DNA of 64,000 bases, from positions 310,001 through 374,000 of the forward strand of contig NZ_JALPRE010000003.1 in NCBI RefSeq assembly GCF_023195925.1, read 5' to 3'. Position numbers and translations under genes: made by a program. The notes beneath the pieces were generated by a model, which saw only the letters and a program-made list of their open reading frames with translations, was not told the origin of the DNA and did no database searches. This stretch comes from Aquimarina acroporae. GTDB taxonomy: Bacteria; Bacteroidota; Bacteroidia; Flavobacteriales; Flavobacteriaceae. How positions within the stretch are numbered: the first letter of the stretch is position 1; each line of letters starts with the position of its first letter. Shown piece after piece: positions 1-7,910 of this stretch.

Positions 1-330
1 AATCGGCCAATTGATTTGATGTAATTTGAGACGATAGCATTTTTTTGGACTTACATTCAAAAAACAAAAAGGCATAAATAAATTCTATCAATTTTTTTAA
101 ATCAATAGTTAAAGAATATTAGTATTTAAAGGAGGTACGAGATGATAAAGCACTAATTTAAGACCTATTCGGGAAACGTTTTTTAAGGAATAATTAGCAA
201 TAAATTAACAAAAAACGATGTCTTGATAGAGCGTAAAAAAAAGACGAAATGTTAGATAGCTAACATGTTTAGGCTAAGTGAAGGGCAAGTAAATTCCTTT
301 TTTTGACGAACGTCTTGAATTATTTACATT
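1..330. other. Intergenic stretch, nothing recognised
   Basis: No open frame with a plausible start and no RNA gene is seen here. The DNA is AT-rich. The only small structure is a 4-bp inverted repeat (GACG-AA-CGTC) near 305-314, too short to interpret. It lies beyond the terminator of the lipoprotein gene to its right and may be the upstream or downstream region of a gene outside the window. Confidence 0.5.
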
Positions 331-369
331 AAAAAAAAGCACCCATGATGATATCCAATGAGTGCTTTT
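331..369 (-). terminator. Rho-independent terminator of the minus-strand lipoprotein gene
   Basis: Read on the minus strand, AAAAGCAC (369-362) pairs with GTGCTTTT (342-335). The stem continues through a short CAT/ATG pairing and is followed by a run of eight T. It lies 23 bases past the stop codon of the gene ending at 392, the expected position for an intrinsic terminator. Confidence 0.8.
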
Positions 370-391
370 CGTCGTCAAAGTTGAGTTAGGT

Positions 392-1237
392 TTAATAACC
401 AAAATCAAAGAAACCTTCAGATACTATGATTCCGCTTCTAGTTTCAAATTCAAAACTTCCGCTGATACACTTCGTATCTGTATTATGTTCGTTTATTATT
501 AATGTTCCAGAAAGTGCTGAAGATTTATCGTTTAAAGCAGCATAAGTGGCACTATAATTTCCAGAACCAGATAAAGGATATGTTCCTGGTGCTACATCTG
601 AAGGGAAAACTATGGTTGCTTCTTCAGTTTCATTCGTAGCTTTTATTAATATAGATGCATTTTCTACACCAATTAATCTTGCCGAGTGATTATCTGTAAT
701 CATTTCTGTACCATTAATGAGTGCAGTCAATGATGCATTTAAAAGACATGGGTTTATTTCTTCTGATGTTGTTTCTTCTTCTTCTTGTATGGTTCCATTC
801 TCCAAAGGTAGTCTGTAAAACCATCCTTGCTTAAAGTCCATAGTATTACCATTGTCATCTTTAAGATTTTCAAAATGGAAACTTCCAGAAATCTCATTGT
901 TATAGATTTCATTAATGATTACCTGTCCTTCAGTTTCATCTTCAGAAAAGAATTTTTTTGAAGTACTTTGGAAACTTACTTTACTAATCGTGTTCTGGTT
1001 GATCTTGTAGGTTCCTACTTTGGTAGAAGTAGTAGAAAAGCTGATAGATTTTTCACCTTCGCTACCCGATATTACAAGGGTTCCGTCATCATATATAACT
1101 GCTTTTTTAAAAGTAGATCTAAATTCTTCTCCATCGATAAGTGTTTGCAATGCGGGGTCATTGATTTCGATATCGGTAGAACAAGATGTAATAAAAAGGC
1201 AGAAAACTGCTAAAAATAGAGTAGTTATTCTAATCAT
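392..1237 (-). CDS. Two-repeat exported lipoprotein (DUF6252-like)
   Basis: 281 residues. The N-terminus is a lipoprotein signal peptide with a lipobox ending ITSC, lipid Cys at residue 19, so the protein should be anchored in the outer or inner membrane. The mature part has two similar units, about residues 29-145 and 162-281. Each starts with a 'lt.LI.G' strand, has a mid 'v.G.Y.l' segment, and ends in a G-S-F-x-F-E strand followed by an aromatic-rich strand; an acidic Glu/Thr linker (about 150-161) joins them. This resembles the small beta-rich DUF6252-type lipoproteins of Flavobacteriia, whose function is unknown. It is monocistronic, with its own terminator downstream and a 28-base motif 104 bases upstream that recurs near 34.05 kb. 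Confidence 0.75.
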   Translation of the reverse strand: MIRITTLFLAVFCLFITSCSTDIEINDPALQTLIDGEEFRSTFKKAVIYDDGTLVISGSEGEKSISFSTTSTKVGTYKINQNTISKVSFQSTSKKFFSEDETEGQVIINEIYNNEISGSFHFENLKDDNGNTMDFKQGWFYRLPLENGTIQEEEETTSEEINPCLLNASLTALINGTEMITDNHSARLIGVENASILIKATNETEEATIVFPSDVAPGTYPLSGSGNYSATYAALNDKSSALSGTLIINEHNTDTKCISGSFEFETRSGIIVSEGFFDFGY

Positions 1238-1340
1238 ACGCTTGGGGCTTTTGCAAATTCTATTACGATATAATCGTAAATGAAATGTTTACATCACAAA
1301 CATAGAGTGAAAATTCGAAGAAAACAATTTTTTAGTCGAA

Positions 1341-1368
1341 AAAATGCATATTTTATCGATGAAATACA
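1341..1368 (-). promoter_or_regulatory. 28-base motif, copy 1
   Basis: This stretch matches 34053-34080 at 25 of 28 positions, differing only at positions 9, 17 and 26. Both copies have the same orientation relative to a downstream minus-strand gene for an exported protein: 104 bases upstream of the lipoprotein start here, 88 bases upstream of a DUF547 gene there. The centre contains TTTATCGATGAA, which recurs exactly at 33106-33117. A shared regulator-binding site is the simplest reading; the regulator is unknown. Confidence 0.45.
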
Positions 1369-1530
1369 CAAAAATGAAGTTTTACAAGTATTTAATACTG
1401 TTTTTATGCGAATTTTCTGTGTTTATGAAATGGACAAGAAGCAGATAGCTATCGATCAATGAATATAAAAGTATGGATGATTAACATAAATAAACTTAAA
1501 AAACATATAACTATTTCTTATAAAAATACT

Positions 1531-1538
1531 TACCTTTG
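1531..1538 (+). promoter_or_regulatory. -7 promoter element of rpsP operon
   Basis: TACCTTTG fits the Bacteroidota -7 consensus TAnnTTTG. It sits 46 bases before the rpsP start. I see no clear TTG at the -33 position. The leader that would follow carries a small GGGT-CGTGA-ACCC hairpin (1557-1569), possibly involved in ribosomal-protein regulation, though that is a guess. Confidence 0.55.
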
Positions 1539-1583
1539 CGCCCTCAATTATAAACCGGGTCGTGAACCCAAAAATTAATTTAT

Positions 1584-2117
1584 ATGCCTGTTAAAATCAG
1601 ATTACAGAGACATGGTAAGAAAGGGAAGCCTTTTTACTGGATCGTAGCAGCAGATGCTAGAGCAAAAAGAGATGGTAGATTTCTTGAAAAGTTAGGTACT
1701 TATAATCCTAATGTTAACCCAGCAAGTATCGATTTAAACATCGATGGCGCTGTAAAGTGGTTACAAAATGGAGCTCAACCTACAGATACAGCAAGAGCTA
1801 TCTTATCTTACAAAGGAGCTTTACTAAAAAATCACCTAGCTGGTGGAGTTAGAAAAGGTGCTCTAACAGAAGAACAAGCTGAAGAAAAATTTCAAGCTTG
1901 GGTATCAGAAAAAGAGGGAGCTGTAACAGCTAAGAAAGATGCAGTAGCTAAAGCTAAAGCAGACGAAAAAGCAAAAGCTCTCGAAGCTGAGAAAGAAGTA
2001 AATGCGAAACGTGAAGCTGAAGCAGCACAGGCTGAAGCAGAAGCTAACGCAGAAGAAGTAGCTGCAGAAGCTCAAGAAGCTGAAGCTACGACAGAAGCTA
2101 GCAACGAAGAAGAATAG
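1584..2117 (+). CDS. rpsP: 30S ribosomal protein S16
   Basis: 177 residues. The first ~80 are classic S16: the start [20 protein letters not shown], then the '[20 protein letters not shown]' block that contacts 16S rRNA during early 30S assembly. From about residue 110 to the end there is a highly charged Ala/Glu/Lys-rich tail, predicted helical, that gives roughly twice the length of the E. coli protein (about 82 residues). Such tails are common in Bacteroidota S16; their role is not known to me. It heads an operon with rimM (19-base gap) and trmN6, a logical grouping because RimM assists S16-dependent 30S head maturation. Confidence 0.98.
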   Translation: MPVKIRLQRHGKKGKPFYWIVAADARAKRDGRFLEKLGTYNPNVNPASIDLNIDGAVKWLQNGAQPTDTARAILSYKGALLKNHLAGGVRKGALTEEQAEEKFQAWVSEKEGAVTAKKDAVAKAKADEKAKALEAEKEVNAKREAEAAQAEAEANAEEVAAEAQEAEATTEASNEEE

Positions 2118-2136
2118 TTGCATTATTGACGATAAA

Positions 2137-2661
2137 ATGAAGAAAGAAGAATGCTTCTATCTCGGTAAAATCGTAAGTAAATTTAGTTTTAAGGGCGAGG
2201 TATTGATCAAATTAGATACCGATGAACCCGAAAGTTATGTAAAAATGGAATCAGTTTTTGTTGATTATAACAATAACATGGTTCCATTTTTTATAGAAAG
2301 AAGCGCACTTCATAAAAGCGATTTGCTTAGAGTAAAGTTTGAAGATATCGATTCTGAAGAAGATGCAGACGATATTATGAAAGCCGAAATATACTTGCCC
2401 TTGTCTTTACTTCCAAAACTGGAGGGCAATCAATTTTATTACCATGAAGTAATTGGTTTTACCATTGTTGATGCAAATTTCGGCAAGGTTGGTGTTATCA
2501 AAGGGATTAATGATTCTACGGCACAGGCTTTATTTGAGATTGATCGTGATGGCATAGAAATTCTCATTCCGATGAATGATGAATTTATAGATACAATAGA
2601 CCGGGATACAAACACTGTTCATGTAACCACTCCCGAAGGATTAATAGATCTATATCTCTAG
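2137..2661 (+). CDS. rimM: Ribosome maturation factor RimM
   Basis: 174 residues, the usual family length. The N-terminal RimM beta-barrel begins with 'CFYLGKIVSKFSFKGEVLIK' (the typical G-x-[IV]-x-x-x-x-G-x-x-G-E pattern). The C-terminal PRC-barrel, from about residue 95, has 'FYYHEVIGFTIVD' and ends with 'ILIPMNDEFIDTID', matching the conserved 'lIP....fi..iD' strand. RimM binds S19 and helps process and fold the 16S rRNA 3' domain. It directly follows rpsP, as in many bacteria, and is probably co-transcribed. Unlike E. coli, trmD is not next; a different tRNA methyltransferase follows. Confidence 0.96.
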   Translation: MKKEECFYLGKIVSKFSFKGEVLIKLDTDEPESYVKMESVFVDYNNNMVPFFIERSALHKSDLLRVKFEDIDSEEDADDIMKAEIYLPLSLLPKLEGNQFYYHEVIGFTIVDANFGKVGVIKGINDSTAQALFEIDRDGIEILIPMNDEFIDTIDRDTNTVHVTTPEGLIDLYL

Positions 2662-2692
2662 AGTTTCTTCTCTCATCTCAAATACATTCATC

Positions 2693-3406
2693 ATGAGTTT
2701 GCCTTTTTCGTTTAAACAGTTTACCGTGCATCAGGATCGATGCGCAATGAAAATTGGTACCGATGGTGTTTTGTTAGGTGCGTGGACTCCAGTTGATGCA
2801 TCTGTAAACTCGATACTTGATATAGGCACAGGTACTGGGGTTATTGCTTTAATGATGGCGCAACGTGGCAATGCCGAAATTGTAGATGCCTTAGAAATAG
2901 ATGCAGATGCCTATGAGCAGGCAGTAGATAATTTTGAAGCTTCACCATGGGGAGATCGATTATTTTGTTATCATGCTTCATACCAGGAATTTGTCGAAGA
3001 GATAGATGATCAATATGATTTGCTTATTAGTAACCCCCCTTTTTATGCAGAGGATTATAAAACTGCAGATCAAAAAAGAGATTTAGCCAGGTTTCAAGAT
3101 GCCTTGCCTTTCGAGCACATTTTGATTGGTGCGACTAAATTATTGACCGATCTGGGACAATTGGCTATAATTGTTCCAGTAAATGAGGAACAAAAATTAG
3201 TTCATTTGGGAGAACGAGTGGGGTTATACCCACAAAAAATAACAAGAGTAAGAGGAACATTAACTTCTGAAGTGAAGAGATCGATGTTATTGTTTGGTAA
3301 AAAGCGAGGAGAAGTAAAAACTGATGAATTGGTGATCGAAATTTCCCGGCATCAGTATACCAAAGAATATATAAGTCTAACTCAAGACTTTTATTTAAAC
3401 ATGTGA
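2693..3406 (+). CDS. trmN6: tRNA1(Val) (adenine(37)-N6)-methyltransferase
   Basis: 237 residues. A Rossmann-type SAM domain starts at about residue 40 with 'ILDIGTGTGVIALMMAQR' (motif I). An acidic residue follows in 'VDALEID', and the amino-methyltransferase catalytic motif NPPFY is at about residues 114-118. NPPFY together with the N-terminal 'FSFKQFTVHQDRCAMKIGTDGVLLGAW' region (shown in part) is diagnostic of the YfiC/TrmN6 family, which makes m6A37 in tRNA(Val). It is the last gene of the rpsP-rimM operon (31-base gap), and a hairpin follows its stop. Confidence 0.93.
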   Translation: MSLPFSFKQFTVHQDRCAMKIGTDGVLLGAWTPVDASVNSILDIGTGTGVIALMMAQRGNAEIVDALEIDADAYEQAVDNFEASPWGDRLFCYHASYQEFVEEIDDQYDLLISNPPFYAEDYKTADQKRDLARFQDALPFEHILIGATKLLTDLGQLAIIVPVNEEQKLVHLGERVGLYPQKITRVRGTLTSEVKRSMLLFGKKRGEVKTDELVIEISRHQYTKEYISLTQDFYLNM

Positions 3407-3414
3407 TAAAAGAA

Positions 3415-3439
3415 AAAGGAAGATAATACACCTTCCTTT
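3415..3439 (+). terminator. Hairpin after trmN6
   Basis: AAAGGAAG (3415-3422) pairs with CTTCCTTT (3432-3439) across a 9-base loop, beginning 8 bases past the trmN6 stop. There is no long T-run after it, so termination efficiency is uncertain. Confidence 0.5.
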
Positions 3440-3512
3440 CTCCGAAATTCAATCACTCTATAAAGCTTAATTCACAACATAAAAACAGTGCAAATTAAAT
3501 TTTATCATCTCA

Positions 3513-3824
3513 TTATTTGGTGATCCAATTTCCATCGGCGTCACAAAAAACTTCCATCTCTTTTTCCCCTTGCTTTAGTATCAATTTAAATTCAGAAGCA
3601 TCTTCCTTTGCAGCAGCACTCTCAATAGAAGCACCTGCAAAATCTTTTGCTACAGCATCAAGAACTTTTTGAGGCAAATTTTCAACAGCTAAATCAATAT
3701 ATTTATCTTGAACTGGTGCAACGACTTCTGCATTATCATTCGAAGCAATCTCTTGCGCATTCATACTTTGTGTTCCTATTAATACACCAAATGCTAATAC
3801 GGGTAATACAAATAATTTTTTCAT
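3513..3824 (-). CDS. Small exported PepSY-like protein
   Basis: 103 residues. A signal peptide (MKKLFVLPVLAFGVLIGTQS, cleaved near NAQ at 22-24) precedes a domain of about 60 residues. That domain has 'ENLPQKVLDAVAKDFAGASI' followed by 'KEDASEFKLILKQGEKE' and a C-terminal 'VFCDADGNWI'. This alternation of a helix with three strands, ending in an aromatic strand, is the pattern of PepSY-like (DUF2874-type) periplasmic domains, thought to bind ligands or inhibit peptidases. Function here is unknown. It stands alone, convergent with trmN6. Confidence 0.75.
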   Translation of the reverse strand: MKKLFVLPVLAFGVLIGTQSMNAQEIASNDNAEVVAPVQDKYIDLAVENLPQKVLDAVAKDFAGASIESAAAKEDASEFKLILKQGEKEMEVFCDADGNWITK

Positions 3825-4061
3825 CTTTTAATCTCTTTTAGGTTTTAAATTTTATTACGATTAGTGAAATAGAAGAATTGTGCCAGAGAAATAAAGATTG
3901 CCTTTTATTTTTTTAAAATCTTGGTTTACAGAGTTATAGTGTGTTTGTTTGTGAATAAATCATGATTGTTAAAGAAATCTTATTTGTGTAGAATACTATA
4001 GTGGACTGCGGAAATTGTACACGGATTTTTAATTGGAAATACCTCTTTTACCTACGTTTTA

Positions 4062-4069
4062 TATATTTG
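4062..4069 (+). promoter_or_regulatory. -7 promoter element that decides the next gene's start
   Basis: TATATTTG is a perfect TAnnTTTG box. Transcription would begin about 4075-4078, downstream of the TTG at 4033. The earlier start therefore cannot be used and the in-frame TTG at 4099 is favoured. A TTG lies upstream at 4033-4035, but the 26-base spacing is longer than usual. Confidence 0.55.
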
Positions 4070-4098
4070 CTAATTGCAGCCAATTAAAAAAACTCAAA

Positions 4099-4434
4099 TT
4101 GAACCTAGACAACAAAAAATTTGTAACAACTGAAAATAAAAGAGGATTGTCATCAGATGAAACCGTTTTTCATTACTTCCAAAATGGAACAATTATTACT
4201 GCGAATTATAAAGGTGGATCTATACAACAAGGACTTATAATCGGTAAGCAGATCAATGATTTGGAAATTGAGTTACTCTATCAGTGTCTAACAATCGATG
4301 GGGAGTTAAAAGCAGGGAAATCAAAAGGTAGAATTTCAAAAACACAAAATGGAAAATTGAAATTAGAATTTAACTGGAATTGGTTGAATGGAGATTTGTC
4401 AGGTGGGAAATCAGAATACATAGAAATTGAATAA
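4099..4434 (+). CDS. Small cytosolic protein of the so-called N-acetylglutamate synthase-like family
   Basis: 111 residues from a TTG start. Starting at 4099 gives MNLDNKKFVTTENKRGLSSD, the N-terminus I expect for this small Bacteroidota/Firmicutes family, and it places the start just downstream of a clean -7 box. The body is a meander of short strands: 'ETVFHYFQNGTIITANYKGG', a 'QQGLIIGKQ' strand, then 'KLKLEFNWNWLNGDLSGGKS'. Databases often call these proteins 'N-acetylglutamate synthase', but I see no GNAT acetyl-CoA motif, so that name should not be taken as a function. No signal peptide and no operon partner. Confidence 0.7.
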   Translation: MNLDNKKFVTTENKRGLSSDETVFHYFQNGTIITANYKGGSIQQGLIIGKQINDLEIELLYQCLTIDGELKAGKSKGRISKTQNGKLKLEFNWNWLNGDLSGGKSEYIEIE

Positions 4435-4624
4435 AAACCTTACTTATTTCTGTTGCTGCAAGTTTATGAATCAAATAGTTGTCGTATTCCTTGGCGGTAT
4501 TCAGGTCTATTACGTAACTATGCTTGTAAATTAAAATTCAGCACTATTATTTAAGAAAATTAAAAAACAGGGTAACAATTTGTTTTGTTGTGACATGTAT
4601 ATAACAAATGCTAATAAATTGGAG

Positions 4625-6241
4625 ATGAAAAAAATTGCTTTATTGTTATGTTACCTTTTAATGATTGCCTCTTGTGGAAGTGATGATAGTACTCCACCAG
4701 AAACGAATCAGACTGACAACCCGGATCCCGTGGTTAATGCCGAATTAAGTTTAATTACAGAATTAGAAAACAGAGTTTTTTGGAATACAATTATTTTTGA
4801 ATGGACAGCAACAGGATTGGAAAATTTAAGTTTTAAAATAGGGGATATAAGCTATTCTGATATCACAAAAGACGAAAACCGGTATGAAGTTGAGGTCAAT
4901 ACTAGGACTTTAGACAATGGTGATCAAACTGTAACTATTGAAGGTGTCGATCAAAATGATGAGATTAAATCATTGTCAAAAACGTTCAAAATAAATAATA
5001 ACCTTTTGGAGATAAATTTACAAGGGAAAGCTAACAGGGTATTTTCTTCGTCTTTATCTGAAGATCGAGTTTCTAAGTATTCTGTATTGGTATCCGGTGA
5101 AAGTGGTGAAGTGTTATTCTACAAAGAATTGATAGATGACGACTCTTTTATTGTAGAAAGACCAGAAGGTTATAATGAGTCAAGGTACTATATGACTGTT
5201 TTTAGCAGTCATAAAACTGTAAGTGAGAGTAGCGCCAGATATTCTGGTCAGGTAATTCCTTTAGATAAATATGACGTTTTTACTATTGAGGGGTTTTCTG
5301 AAGAAAGTTTGCCTAGAGAATCCAAAAGGTTCCAGGTGACATTGTTAAATGGAGAGGAATCAGGGGAATATTTGATCACTTCGTCTGGAGATGCTCCTTT
5401 CAATTTTTATACGTCTGCTAGTTTTTCTAGTGGTACAACTCAACAGAGTAAATATGTGCGGTTCTCGCAAGAGTTGAACGAATCAGAATTATATATTCAC
5501 TATTTTAATCCGCAAGATGGTAGTTCTAAATATTATTACCAGGAAAACATAAAAGAAAATGATTATGTAACAGTTGATTTAACTTCGAATTTTCTTATTG
5601 GAGATGTAGAAGTTAAAATTCCTGAATTAGGTGAAAACACAAAAACAGAATTTATACTCGGAGAGGTTTCTGATAATAATATCTTGGAAAAGAAAGCTAT
5701 TATAAACCTTACACAAACAACAGATAGAAGCACACCAAACGCGAAGGTTACCTTTCCTAGTAGTCTTTTTCCAAGAGTTGGAGGAAAATTAGCGAATTAT
5801 AGAGATGTAGAGCCTTATGATTTTTATTTAGAATCTTATTTTACCAATAAAAAAATCCCTGTAAAAGATGATTTTTCTTATGATTATCCTTATGGAGTAA
5901 CCATTATGCATAATGAGAACTTCTCAATATTGGGAGATTTTAGTTTTTATCAAGTAGTTGAATCTTTTTCAGGAACTAATACTACCGTAGGGCTTTTCTG
6001 GAATTTACTTCCCAATACAGAATACAAATTGCCAGATTTTAAAATGCCCGAAGCAATTAAACAAGATGTGGGTTTAGAGAACTTGACGTCTAGAGAAGAC
6101 AGAGTTATTTATTGGTTACAGCGCTTGAAATTAAATGGAGAAATAATCGATGGTTTGGATGCGGTTAAAGAATCAGTTTTGTTTCAAGATGATTTTGATC
6201 CTATTTGGGATGAAAAGACTGAGTATATCCATTACTTATAA
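4625..6241 (+). CDS. Large exported lipoprotein of unknown function
   Basis: 538 residues from the ATG at 4625; the frame can be opened upstream to 4580, but those residues do not look like a signal peptide. MKKIALLLCYLLMIASC is a clear lipoprotein signal with Cys17 as lipid anchor, followed by an acidic Ser/Asp/Thr/Pro/Asn linker. Residues about 35-130 look like an Ig-like or cadherin-like surface domain ('ELENRVFWNTIIFEWTATGL'). The rest is beta-rich with no motif I recognise. The C-terminal ~70 residues are more helical, with 'REDRVIYWLQRLKLNGEIID'. No neighbour suggests a role; an outer-membrane surface lipoprotein is inferred. Confidence 0.75.
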   Translation: MKKIALLLCYLLMIASCGSDDSTPPETNQTDNPDPVVNAELSLITELENRVFWNTIIFEWTATGLENLSFKIGDISYSDITKDENRYEVEVNTRTLDNGDQTVTIEGVDQNDEIKSLSKTFKINNNLLEINLQGKANRVFSSSLSEDRVSKYSVLVSGESGEVLFYKELIDDDSFIVERPEGYNESRYYMTVFSSHKTVSESSARYSGQVIPLDKYDVFTIEGFSEESLPRESKRFQVTLLNGEESGEYLITSSGDAPFNFYTSASFSSGTTQQSKYVRFSQELNESELYIHYFNPQDGSSKYYYQENIKENDYVTVDLTSNFLIGDVEVKIPELGENTKTEFILGEVSDNNILEKKAIINLTQTTDRSTPNAKVTFPSSLFPRVGGKLANYRDVEPYDFYLESYFTNKKIPVKDDFSYDYPYGVTIMHNENFSILGDFSFYQVVESFSGTNTTVGLFWNLLPNTEYKLPDFKMPEAIKQDVGLENLTSREDRVIYWLQRLKLNGEIIDGLDAVKESVLFQDDFDPIWDEKTEYIHYL

Positions 6242-6371
6242 TTTGCAAATGTTTTTTTTGCAAGCGTTACAGTCTAATGGATGTAGATAGAAGTCAAATT
6301 TGTTTTGGTTTTACTGTTTATCAATATAAATGACATTTTTTGGAGTAAAAAGAAATAATCCTTGCTTTTTG

Positions 6372-6404
6372 TTGAGTAATTTTTAATGAATCTCACTATT
6401 TTTG
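6372..6404 (+). promoter_or_regulatory. Promoter of gcdH
   Basis: TTG (6372-6374), a 22-base spacer and TATTTTTG (6397-6404) match the Bacteroidota TTG/TAnnTTTG promoter. The same 22-base spacing occurs before mvaD and the pseudouridine synthase gene in this window. The gcdH ATG follows 30 bases later. Confidence 0.65.
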
Positions 6405-6434
6405 AAGATATCTTAAAAAATAATTTCGAAGTAT

Positions 6435-7613
6435 ATGAAGCCAGACCTTTTTGAAGCTCCCGATTACTATCAGATTGATGAATTATTATCAGATGAGCAT
6501 AAATTAGTACGCGATGCAGCCCGAAGTTGGGTAAAACGCGAGGTATCTCCTATTATTGAAGAATATGCACAACGAGCAGAGTTCCCAAATCAGATTATTA
6601 AAGGTTTGGCAGAAATTGGAGCGTTTGGACCTTATATTCCGGAAGAATATGGAGGAGCTGGTCTAGACCAAATAAGTTATGGTTTAATCATGCAGGAAAT
6701 AGAAAGAGGTGACTCTGGAGTACGTTCTACTTCTTCTGTACAGTCTTCATTAGTGATGTATCCTATCTGGAAATATGGAAATGAGGAACAACGCAAAAAA
6801 TACCTTCCTAAATTAGCTTCAGGAGAATTTATGGGGTGTTTTGGCCTTACAGAACCAGATCACGGTTCGAACCCGGGAGGAATGACTACAAATTTTAAAG
6901 ATAAAGGAGATCATTATTTGCTTAATGGAGCGAAACTTTGGATATCGAATGCACCTTTTGCCGATATTGCTGTCGTTTGGGCAAAAGATGAAGAAGGAAG
7001 AATCCATGGTCTTGTGGTAGAACGAGGTATGGAAGGCTTTTCAACTCCAGAAACACATAATAAATGGTCATTGCGTGCATCAGCAACTGGAGAATTAATA
7101 TTCGATAATGTAAAAGTGCCAAAAGAGAACTTATTACGAGGAAAAAGTGGTTTAGGAGCTCCGCTAGGATGTTTAGATTCTGCACGATATGGTATCGCCT
7201 GGGGTGCAATTGGAGCAGCTATGGACTGTTATGATACAGCATTGCGATATGCTAAAGAGCGTATACAGTTCGATAAGCCCATTGCTGCGACACAACTACA
7301 GCAAAAAAAATTGGCCGAAATGATTACTGAAATTACTAAGGCGCAATTAATGGCTTGGAGGTTAGGAGTATTGAGAAATGAAGGAAAAGCAACTTCGGCT
7401 CAAATTTCTATGGCAAAGCGTAATAATGTAGAAATGGCAATAAAAATAGCCCGAGAAGCAAGACAGGTACTTGGAGGAATGGGTATTACAGGTGAATATA
7501 GCATCATGAGACATATGATGAACCTTGAAAGCGTAATCACATATGAGGGAACACATGATATTCATTTGTTGATCACAGGAATGGATATTACTGGTTTTCC
7601 TGCTTTTAAATAA
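6435..7613 (+). CDS. gcdH: Glutaryl-CoA dehydrogenase-type acyl-CoA dehydrogenase
   Basis: 392 residues, full length for the family. Order: N-terminal helical domain; middle beta domain with 'MGCFGLTEPDHGSNPGGM' (FAD/substrate signature) and 'LNGAKLWISNA'; C-terminal helical domain with 'RQVLGGMGITGEY' and 'YEGTHDIHLL'. Glu371 in YEGT is at the catalytic-base position of this subfamily. Within acyl-CoA dehydrogenases the 'GLTEPDHGSNPG' and 'ITYEGTHDIH' wording is typical of glutaryl-CoA dehydrogenase, which oxidises and decarboxylates glutaryl-CoA to crotonyl-CoA in lysine/tryptophan breakdown. It is monocistronic with its own promoter and a strong hairpin after it. A related short-chain dehydrogenase remains possible. 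Confidence 0.9.
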   Translation: MKPDLFEAPDYYQIDELLSDEHKLVRDAARSWVKREVSPIIEEYAQRAEFPNQIIKGLAEIGAFGPYIPEEYGGAGLDQISYGLIMQEIERGDSGVRSTSSVQSSLVMYPIWKYGNEEQRKKYLPKLASGEFMGCFGLTEPDHGSNPGGMTTNFKDKGDHYLLNGAKLWISNAPFADIAVVWAKDEEGRIHGLVVERGMEGFSTPETHNKWSLRASATGELIFDNVKVPKENLLRGKSGLGAPLGCLDSARYGIAWGAIGAAMDCYDTALRYAKERIQFDKPIAATQLQQKKLAEMITEITKAQLMAWRLGVLRNEGKATSAQISMAKRNNVEMAIKIAREARQVLGGMGITGEYSIMRHMMNLESVITYEGTHDIHLLITGMDITGFPAFK

Positions 7614-7628
7614 AGTGTTAAACATTTA

Positions 7629-7660
7629 AAATTCTCCTATACCGGGGTATAGGAGAATTT
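7629..7660. terminator. Perfect 15-bp hairpin after gcdH
   Basis: AAATTCTCCTATACC (7629-7643) and its exact complement (7646-7660) flank a 2-base GG. The 15-bp perfect stem begins 15 bases after the gcdH stop. A-rich and T-rich ends let it act as an intrinsic terminator. It is symmetrical, so a protein-binding site is also possible. Confidence 0.7.
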
Positions 7661-7709
7661 AGGGAATTGCAAAAAATCAGCAAGTTGCCAATTATCGTGG
7701 TGATGAAAT

Positions 7710-7758
7710 CACCTTTATGTCCAATGCCTAGTCCTACCCTTGCTTAGATATAAAGGTG
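7710..7758. repeat. Long-range inverted repeat in a gene-free stretch
   Basis: CACCTTTATGTC (7710-7721) pairs with GATATAAAGGTG (7747-7758), 12 bp including one G-U, enclosing a 25-base pyrimidine-rich loop. It lies in a ~297-base region without coding potential between gcdH and the GDPD gene, after the gcdH terminator. It could be a small structured RNA or the GDPD leader. I do not recognise a known family. Confidence 0.35.
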
Positions 7759-7910
7759 GTATATTCCCATAGATTGATATGTCTTTAAGACCTCTCTAGT
7801 CTGTTTCATAAACCTTAACTATCATCTACATTGCAATATTAAGTTAAGCCAGTTTCATTTTTCGGAACTGAGTATTTTTTTTATTTTTTCCATAAATAAA
7901 AAATTGAATT

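Larger units (their letters stand above)
1238..1583. other. Divergent intergenic region: lipoprotein and rpsP promoters
   Basis: This 346-base region separates the minus-strand lipoprotein gene from rpsP. It holds a 28-base repeated motif (1341-1368), a Bacteroidota-type -7 box (1531-1538) and a small GGGT/ACCC hairpin in the rpsP leader (1557-1569). A 60-codon open frame at 1280-1462 runs straight through the motif and has no protein-like features, so I do not call it a gene. Confidence 0.5.

Noticed and set aside
1280..1462. 60-codon open frame on the plus strand
   Set aside because: It runs through a duplicated non-coding motif, has unusual composition and no recognisable signal or domain.
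4033..4098. Longer N-terminus of the 111-residue protein from a TTG at 4033
   Set aside because: A perfect -7 box lies inside it and the extra residues do not resemble the family; the start at 4099 fits both.
4099..4434. Naming this protein N-acetylglutamate synthase
   Set aside because: No GNAT or acetyl-CoA motif is visible; the name seems to be a propagated label.
7629..7660. Inverted repeat end of a mobile element
   Set aside because: Only one copy, no transposase, and its position right after a stop codon suits a terminator.
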